Below are positions 5,585 through 9,904 of a DNA stretch of 9,904 nucleotides, one piece after another; position 1 is the first letter of the stretch, and the number at the start of each line of letters is the position of its first letter. The stretch is taken from NCBI GenBank assembly GCA_003978185.1, contig QOAH01000055.1, forward strand, positions 1 to 9,904. The letters are read 5' to 3'. The position numbers and the translations under genes are program-made. The notes under the pieces are model-generated. The model was given only the letters and a program-made list of their open reading frames with translations, did not search any database and was not told the origin of the DNA. The stretch is from Candidatus Thioglobus sp. Its GTDB lineage: Bacteria; Pseudomonadota; Gammaproteobacteria; PS1; Thioglobaceae.

Positions 5585-6909
5585 TTGACCCCTTGTGGGA
5601 TTAACTCAACCGAATTGGCGTCATCAAAATTAAGATATTGTTTGGCAATTGCTGAAACCTCAGTTGCATTAATGCTGTTCATATTATCCACATAAGTAAA
5701 CATTTTATCGATACCCAAACCTACCGTTGATAGCATGCCTAGGTAATAAGATTGGGTGGATATTTGATCTTGCTCAAATACAAAATCAGCCTCAAGCTGT
5801 GCCTTAGTGCGAGACAACTCTCCCTGAATAAAGTTAGGGTTATTTATTAACTCTTCCACTTGGGCTTTAATGGAGTTAAGTACCGTGTCATTACTCACGC
5901 CATTAGCTGGAATAAAGCTAAGCGTGAACAAGGTGTCGTATTTATCATATAAGCGATAGCCTACGCCGATGCTGGATGCGATTTGTCGGTTTCTAATCAA
6001 TGACTTAGATAATCCATTATCAAGTACATAGGCCAGCATCTCTAAAGTGTAGGCAGTTTTTTCCTTGTCAACGGTATTTAAACTTGGCACAGGGAATGAC
6101 AACACATAAAAAGGCAGCTTAGCCTTAAGCTTTAACACTCTGGTGTTACCCTTAAATGTAATTGCAGCTCGATCTGATTGTTTGATGTTTGGATTAAGGG
6201 CATAATCACCAAAATATTGCTTTGCTAAACGAATGACTTCAGTTGGATCTACGTCACCTACCACCACCAATGTGGCATTGTTTGGCGCATAGTATTTTTC
6301 ATACCAAACCCTAAGATCGTTCAGGCTGTATGTTTCTAAATCTTTTTGAAAGCCAATCACAGGTGAGTGATACGCGCCTTTTTCGTCAAACGAAATCAAG
6401 CGCAGATTTTCATAAACTTTTGAATTGGGTTTGTCTTCTACACGCATACGTCTTTCTTCAATCACTACTTGCCTTTCTTTAGTGAGTTCACGATTAGAAA
6501 AAGTTAGATTACGCATACGATCTGCTTCCATCTTGATGGCCAACTCAAGCTTCGACTTGTGCATTTTTTGATAATAAGCGGTAAAGTCCTTTGAGGTAAA
6601 GGCATTCTCATCACCGCCATTTCTAGCAATAATTCGTGAAAATTCTCCCGATTTGTAAGTGCGAGTGCCTTTAAACATCATGTGTTCTAACATATGAGAA
6701 ACCCCTGTTGTAGGACGTGACTCATCACTAGCACCGACTTTATACCAAAGCTGAGAGATAAACACCGGTGCACGCCGATCCGCCTTAACAACAATTTTTA
6801 GTCCGTTGTCTAATGTGGCCTGGGTAATACCTTGATTAGCCAAATGATTACTTGCCAATGCAAATAAAGAATGAGACAAACCAAAGAATAGTAAAATTAA
6901 CGCTTTCAT
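5581..6909 (-). CDS. M16 zinc peptidase, catalytic subunit (processing-peptidase-like)
   Basis: A 442-residue exported protein with a signal peptide (residues 1-19, LFALA cleavage region). The inverted zinc motif HMLEH is at 72-76, with Glu75 as general base. The distal zinc ligand is probably Glu152 in VVIEERRMR, at the family spacing of about 76 residues. The NGGDENAFTSKDFTAYY stretch after the zinc site is typical of bacterial M16B peptidases related to mitochondrial processing peptidase and PqqL. The length fits one subunit of a heterodimer. It is first in the minus-strand operon and partners the inactive subunit encoded next. Pairs of M16 genes beside ftsY are known in gammaproteobacteria, which supports the call. 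The ATG at 6909 has almost no leader below the TATAAT at 6924-6919. Confidence 0.93.
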   Translation of the reverse strand: MKALILLFFGLSHSLFALASNHLANQGITQATLDNGLKIVVKADRRAPVFISQLWYKVGASDESRPTTGVSHMLEHMMFKGTRTYKSGEFSRIIARNGGDENAFTSKDFTAYYQKMHKSKLELAIKMEADRMRNLTFSNRELTKERQVVIEERRMRVEDKPNSKVYENLRLISFDEKGAYHSPVIGFQKDLETYSLNDLRVWYEKYYAPNNATLVVVGDVDPTEVIRLAKQYFGDYALNPNIKQSDRAAITFKGNTRVLKLKAKLPFYVLSFPVPSLNTVDKEKTAYTLEMLAYVLDNGLSKSLIRNRQIASSIGVGYRLYDKYDTLFTLSFIPANGVSNDTVLNSIKAQVEELINNPNFIQGELSRTKAQLEADFVFEQDQISTQSYYLGMLSTVGLGIDKMFTYVDNMNSINATEVSAIAKQYLNFDDANSVELIPQGVK

Positions 6910-6926
6910 ATTTCAATCATTATAGC
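6897..6926. promoter_or_regulatory. Overlapping divergent promoters for ftsY and the M16 operon
   Basis: Only 25 bases separate the two start codons. On the minus strand a perfect TATAAT (6924-6919) lies nine bases before the ATG at 6909, giving a leader of only a few bases. On the plus strand TATAGC (6921-6926) overlaps it, with TTAACG (6897-6902) as a possible -35 at an 18-base spacing, putting a start right at the ftsY TTG. Neither gene has a Shine-Dalgarno. Both may be nearly leaderless, or their real promoters may lie inside the opposite genes. Confidence 0.45.
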
Positions 6927-6934
6927 CATAAGCC

Positions 6935-7882
6935 TTGTTTAATTTTTTTAAAAAAGATAAATCTCCAGCAGAGGAAAAGCCTGCTTCACTGAAAGAGCGC
7001 TTAGTCAAATCAAGACAAAAGCTTGGATCTGGCCTGTCTGCATTGTTGTTAGGCAAAAAAGAAATCAATGATGACCTGCTCGATGAGTTAGAAACTTTAC
7101 TCATTACTGCTGATATTGGCATTAATACCACCGACAAGGTGCTAGAAAGTGTACGCAAAAATGCCTCCAGGAAAACGCTTAAAGATTCAGATAGTTTGTA
7201 TCAATTTTTAAAAGATGAATTAGAAAGACTACTGATTAAGGACAATCAACTCAATACCGATATTAATGAAACTTTTGTGATTTTAGTGGTGGGTATTAAT
7301 GGCGCTGGAAAAACCACTACCATTGGCAAGTTAGCCAAATCATTTCAAAATCAAGGAAAATCGGTGATGTTAGCTGCAGGTGACACGTTCCGTGCCGCCG
7401 CTGTTGAACAACTAAAAATTTGGGGTGAGCGCAATGAAATACCGGTTGTCGCCCAGGCCACTGGCGCTGATGCAGCCTCGGTGATTTATGATGCATACGA
7501 GTCAGCTAAAGCTAAAAATATTGATATTTTGATTGCTGATACTGCTGGAAGACTACACACACAAAGTAATCTGATGCAAGAGCTAGAAAAAATCAAACGC
7601 GTACTCAAAAAGCACAACGAAAATGCCCCGCATGAAACCATGTTGGTGATTGATGGTGGTTCTGGGCAAAATGCCATTAATCAAGCAATCGAATTTAACA
7701 AAGCCATTGAACTTAGCGGCATAAGCATCACCAAACTCGATGGTACTGCCAAAGGTGGTGTGTTATTTGCCATCTCTGATGAATTGAATTTGCCGATTCG
7801 TTATATCGGTGTAGGCGAAGGTATTAACGACCTTAAACCATTTAAAACCACCGAGTTTGTTGATGCGTTATTTAGTGAGTAA
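6935..7882 (+). CDS. ftsY: FtsY, signal recognition particle receptor GTPase
   Basis: A 315-residue SRP-GTPase that docks the SRP-ribosome complex at the inner membrane for co-translational insertion of membrane proteins. The N domain (about 15-100) is followed by the G domain: P-loop GINGAGKTTT (120-129), DTFRAAAVEQL (150-160), DTAGRLHT (202-209), TKLDGTAKGG (266-275) and GVGEGINDLKPF (292-303). These match FtsY rather than Ffh; there is no methionine-rich M domain. The acidic A domain of E. coli FtsY is essentially missing, leaving a short basic start (MFNFFKKDK) that could act as the membrane-targeting helix. The start is TTG at 6935; an in-frame TAA at 6929 excludes anything further upstream. 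There is no Shine-Dalgarno. The gene diverges from the M16 operon and overlaps the downstream oxidoreductase tail-to-tail. Confidence 0.98.
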   Translation: MFNFFKKDKSPAEEKPASLKERLVKSRQKLGSGLSALLLGKKEINDDLLDELETLLITADIGINTTDKVLESVRKNASRKTLKDSDSLYQFLKDELERLLIKDNQLNTDINETFVILVVGINGAGKTTTIGKLAKSFQNQGKSVMLAAGDTFRAAAVEQLKIWGERNEIPVVAQATGADAASVIYDAYESAKAKNIDILIADTAGRLHTQSNLMQELEKIKRVLKKHNENAPHETMLVIDGGSGQNAINQAIEFNKAIELSGISITKLDGTAKGGVLFAISDELNLPIRYIGVGEGINDLKPFKTTEFVDALFSE

Positions 7883-8852
7883 TTACTAACTTGCCAATCA
7901 TGTCACGCTTTTCAATAATTCCGTGTGCTTCGATGATATTTTCTAAATTGATTGGACTCAGCTGACGTGTTACTGTGGTTACTACTTTTCCACTATCGAC
8001 CAAGTTTGCCACTTCATTTAACAATTCATGCTGTTTTATGAGATCTTTTGTTGTGAACATAGAGCGGGTAAACATCATCTCCCAAACCAAGGTAATGCTT
8101 TTAGCCTTGAGTAAATTAATGTTGTAGTCTTTGCCCGCATTGGCCAACAAACAAATACTGCCTTGTGGTGCAATCAACTCAGCCATGGTTTCAAAATATT
8201 CATCTGGGTTGCCCATGCAAAGAATAAAGTCAGGCGCATCAAGGTTGCTATCTTTAAATTGCCCTACAAGATCATGATGATCAATCACCACATCGGCACC
8301 CATTTGTTTACACCAGTCTTTAGATTCGACACGGGAAGCTGTGGCAATAACGTTAATGCCAACCACTTGTTTAGCGAATTGGATCGCCATAGAGCCCACA
8401 CCACCAGCAGCACCGATTAATAATAAAGTCTTATCATGGTCTGTTCTGGTGATTTTTAAACGATCGAATAACGACTCCCAAGCAGTAACACTGGTGAGTG
8501 GCAAAGCTGCCGCTTGCCCATAACTAAGAGAGCTTGGTTTACGACCAACAAGTCGCTCATCCACCAGTTGATGGGTGGCGTTAGAGCCGCCTCTGGTCAT
8601 GTCACCGGCATAAAAAACTTCATCGCCCACTTTAAAAAGAGAGGTTTGGTCACCCACAGAGATGACAACACCTGCTGCGTCATAACCTAAAATTTTTAGA
8701 GGACTGTCTTTAGTAACTGTTTGCTTAACTTTAGCATCTATCGGATTGATTGAAATCGCACGAATCTCAACCAAAAGATCGTGCGCTGATGGCGAGTCTA
8801 TTTCTTTTTCAAACTCAATAAAATCAACACCATTAAACCCGATTGCCTGCAT
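7872..8852 (-). CDS. Zinc-independent MDR-family oxidoreductase (quinone reductase-like)
   Basis: A 326-residue cytosolic medium-chain dehydrogenase/reductase. The N-terminal GroES-like domain contains ISINPIDAKVK (about 34-44) and GYDAAGVV (57-64). The Rossmann domain has the nucleotide-binding loop GAAGGVGS (147-154), typical of NADPH-dependent quinone or enone reductases. The cysteine ligands of true zinc alcohol dehydrogenases are absent, so I expect a zinc-free enzyme although databases often name this family 'zinc-binding alcohol dehydrogenase'. The substrate is unknown. The ATG at 8852 lies seven bases after the stop of the membrane-protein gene, as the last gene of the hemC-phhB operon. 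No clear Shine-Dalgarno is seen. The 3' end overlaps ftsY by 11 bases and no terminator hairpin is evident. Confidence 0.92.
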   Translation of the reverse strand: MQAIGFNGVDFIEFEKEIDSPSAHDLLVEIRAISINPIDAKVKQTVTKDSPLKILGYDAAGVVISVGDQTSLFKVGDEVFYAGDMTRGGSNATHQLVDERLVGRKPSSLSYGQAAALPLTSVTAWESLFDRLKITRTDHDKTLLLIGAAGGVGSMAIQFAKQVVGINVIATASRVESKDWCKQMGADVVIDHHDLVGQFKDSNLDAPDFILCMGNPDEYFETMAELIAPQGSICLLANAGKDYNINLLKAKSITLVWEMMFTRSMFTTKDLIKQHELLNEVANLVDSGKVVTTVTRQLSPINLENIIEAHGIIEKRDMIGKLVITH

Positions 8853-8859
8853 GAAGGTA

Positions 8860-9231
8860 TTATTGGCGAGTGTTTTGTTCGATACGCAGCATTGCCAACA
8901 TCATTACAAACATAATGAAAATACCTAAAGCTGCTGCTGCCATATTTAAAGTGATAAACCCTGCTACCTTTTGCGCCTTGACAGAGCTCATTTTCAATAA
9001 ATTTCTTTGTGTTTGAAGATTGACCTGTGTAGAGAATTCTTGATCGTGCCACTTAAGAAAATCATCAACATCAATCTGATGATTGTTTGTATTGATTAAT
9101 TGCGGAGTTAGCTCTGCTAATGAAGTGGCATAAGCCAATTGAAGCTCTTTGGAGTAAGCACTTGTTTTAATTTTAACTAAAATTTCTACACGATCTCGAA
9201 GATTCACCTTGCTAACAACACTATCTGGCAA
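8860..9231 (-). CDS. C-terminal half of the split membrane protein
   Basis: The nominal TTG start at 9231 yields 123 residues, but protein-like reading continues upstream to about 9270, so this TTG is probably internal rather than a true start. The fragment is mostly hydrophilic and probably helical (residues 1-85), ending in one long hydrophobic helix rich in Ala, Met and Phe and a short polar tail (RIEQNTRQ). It has no ribosome site of its own. Confidence 0.5.
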   Translation of the reverse strand: MPDSVVSKVNLRDRVEILVKIKTSAYSKELQLAYATSLAELTPQLINTNNHQIDVDDFLKWHDQEFSTQVNLQTQRNLLKMSSVKAQKVAGFITLNMAAAALGIFIMFVMMLAMLRIEQNTRQ

Positions 9232-9257
9232 CTGTTTTAAACTGTTAACAATGGTAT

Positions 9258-9515
9258 CTATATTGAGGTATTAACGTCCCTCACATTGAAAGTTGCGGTC
9301 ACTGTTTTATCAAAATTTGGAGGTTGAATATCAACTGGATTTTTATATTGAGAAAAATTAACAACAGGCGTATTGATTTTATCGCTAACTTTAGCATTGA
9401 GTTTCTCATAACTAACGAGCCCCAATATTACAACCGCCGTCAATGAAATAAGTGCAAACAATAAACCAATGCGTTGCACAATCATAAAAAAGTTCTTTTC
9501 TAAAAATTTCAACAT
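9258..9515 (-). CDS. N-terminal half of the split membrane protein
   Basis: 85 residues with one membrane helix (about 12-34) and a periplasmic segment with PPNFDKTVTATFNVRDV. It starts at an ATG six bases after phhB ends, with only a weak upstream TAGGT as ribosome site. The last residues before the stop probably read out of the original frame. If translated alone it would be a membrane-anchored stub. Confidence 0.6.
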   Translation of the reverse strand: MLKFLEKNFFMIVQRIGLLFALISLTAVVILGLVSYEKLNAKVSDKINTPVVNFSQYKNPVDIQPPNFDKTVTATFNVRDVNTSI

Positions 9516-9521
9516 ACTTAA

Positions 9522-9809
9522 TTACCTATTATTCATTTGATTAAAGATGTCATCCATCTTCGCTGCTAATTCAGCATCTAATTGGGTTATACAGCCTTCG
9601 CTATGGGTGGTTAAATCAACCCTAACGGTTTTGTAAACATTAGACCATTCAGGATGGTGATTCATTTTTTCAGCTACAATTGCAGCTTGCGTCATAAAGC
9701 CAAAAGCTTGAATAAAATTATCCAGGATAAAAACTCGATGTAGTTTTTCATCAAGAATTGTCCAATCTGATAATTGTTTTAAAGCTTGTTGGTCAATTGG
9801 TGTTGGCAT
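9522..9809 (-). CDS. phhB: Pterin-4a-carbinolamine dehydratase
   Basis: A 95-residue enzyme that dehydrates 4a-hydroxytetrahydrobiopterin, recycling the pterin cofactor after aromatic amino acid hydroxylation. From the ATG at 9809 the whole family signature is present with correct spacing: Glu47, His51-His52-Pro53, Tyr59, His69 and Asp78. The length is typical (about 95-110). The frame also opens with GTG at 9812, but AAAAGGA (9821-9815) is five bases from the ATG and only two from the GTG, so I chose the ATG. It directly follows hemC and precedes the split membrane gene by six bases. No phenylalanine hydroxylase is in view; in bacteria lacking one, these proteins have been linked to other pterin or molybdopterin roles, so the physiological job is open. 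Confidence 0.95.
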   Translation of the reverse strand: MPTPIDQQALKQLSDWTILDEKLHRVFILDNFIQAFGFMTQAAIVAEKMNHHPEWSNVYKTVRVDLTTHSEGCITQLDAELAAKMDDIFNQMNNR

Positions 9810-9821
9810 CACTATCCTTTT
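9807..9821 (-). promoter_or_regulatory. phhB ribosome site inside the end of hemC
   Basis: AAAAGGA (9821-9815) lies in the last hemC codons, followed by the hemC stop TAG (9814-9812) and the phhB ATG (9809-9807). The ribosome site, stop and start are packed within 15 bases, so terminating hemC ribosomes can reinitiate on phhB. The spacing decides for ATG over the overlapping GTG. Confidence 0.7.
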
Positions 9822-9904
9822 AAAATATCCTTAGCACCTAATGAAATCAGCTTGTCAGCCAATACTACACCAAGTTTCTCTGACTCATCAATAGACCCAC
9901 TAAC
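9812..9904 (-). CDS. hemC: Hydroxymethylbilane synthase (HemC), C-terminal end
   Basis: The minus-strand frame is open from the window edge to a TAG at 9814-9812, giving 30 residues that end in EKLGVVLADKLISLGAKDIL and KG. This matches the usual HemC C-terminus, where an acidic and alanine-rich helix ('LG..LA..L...GA.EIL') closes domain 3. HemC polymerises four porphobilinogen molecules into hydroxymethylbilane in haem synthesis. The catalytic part is outside the window, so the call rests on the C-terminal pattern and on the tight coupling to phhB. It heads the visible minus-strand operon. Confidence 0.72.
   Translation of the reverse strand, partial: VSGSIDESEKLGVVLADKLISLGAKDILKG

Larger units (their letters stand above)
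8860..9515 (-). pseudogene. Two-TM membrane protein gene split by a frameshift
   Basis: Two minus-strand frames read as one protein. The first (from ATG 9515) ends at TAG 9260-9258. The second is open from just below a TAA at 9273-9271 and continues to TAA 8862-8860, giving NIDTIVNSLKQLPDSVVSKV before the first candidate start. Both frames are open only across 9270-9261. Restoring one base there, for example a third C at 9268-9267, joins them into about 218 residues. The joined protein has an N-terminal membrane helix (about 12-34), a hydrophilic polar central part, and a C-terminal helix (about 184-210), so both ends would be cytoplasmic and the middle periplasmic, a layout like chain-length-determinant proteins but without other resemblance. 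I do not recognise the family. It may be a real mutation, a sequencing error or, less likely, recoding; no slippery heptamer is visible. Confidence 0.7.

Noticed and set aside
6913..7158. 81-residue minus-strand frame antisense to ftsY
   Set aside because: Lies over the unmistakable FtsY coding sequence, has no motifs or ribosome site, and would conflict with the promoter region. Shadow frame.
8798..9052. 84-residue minus-strand frame across the membrane-protein and oxidoreductase junction
   Set aside because: Covers parts of two genes in a different frame and shows no domain or start signal. Shadow frame.
9258..9273. Programmed -1 ribosomal frameshift
   Set aside because: The needed shift is in the -1 direction, but no slippery heptamer or downstream hairpin is seen near the overlap; a base loss or sequencing error is simpler.

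Overview
The window is AT-rich bacterial chromosome with short intergenic gaps, overlapping genes and several TTG/GTG starts. FtsY, a HemC C-terminus, a paired set of M16 peptidases and a tetrathionate-sensor-like two-component system point to a gammaproteobacterium. I infer a marine sulfur-oxidising lineage (SUP05/Thioglobaceae or related symbionts); this rests on family resemblance, not on a marker gene.

Layout. Bases 1-633 (+) are the 3' end of a large FAD/iron-sulfur oxidoreductase. After a 137-base gap with an extended -10 promoter and a hairpin-bearing leader comes a small exported protein (771-1226, +) with a possible SCP2-like fold. A gamma-glutamylcyclotransferase-like gene (1235-1594, -) converges on it, and one GC-rich hairpin at the junction also encodes the end of the minus-strand gene. 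The gap 1595-1955 has no convincing gene but is dense in inverted repeats and may hold a structured RNA.

A compact minus-strand block follows, transcribed from 6909 down to 1956: an active M16 zinc peptidase, an M16 partner without the zinc motif, a TtrS-like histidine kinase with a PhnD-like sensor domain, and a FixJ/TtrR-like response regulator. Three junctions overlap or nearly abut, so the four genes probably form one translationally coupled operon. It shares a 25-base divergent promoter region with ftsY (6935-7882, +), which starts with TTG.

ftsY overlaps tail-to-tail by 11 bases with a second minus-strand operon, transcribed from the right edge: hemC (3' end only), phhB (pterin-4a-carbinolamine dehydratase), a two-TM membrane protein split by a frameshift, and a zinc-independent MDR-type oxidoreductase. 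The main points for follow-up are the peptidase/two-component operon, the structured intergenic region 1734-1953, and the frameshifted membrane gene.
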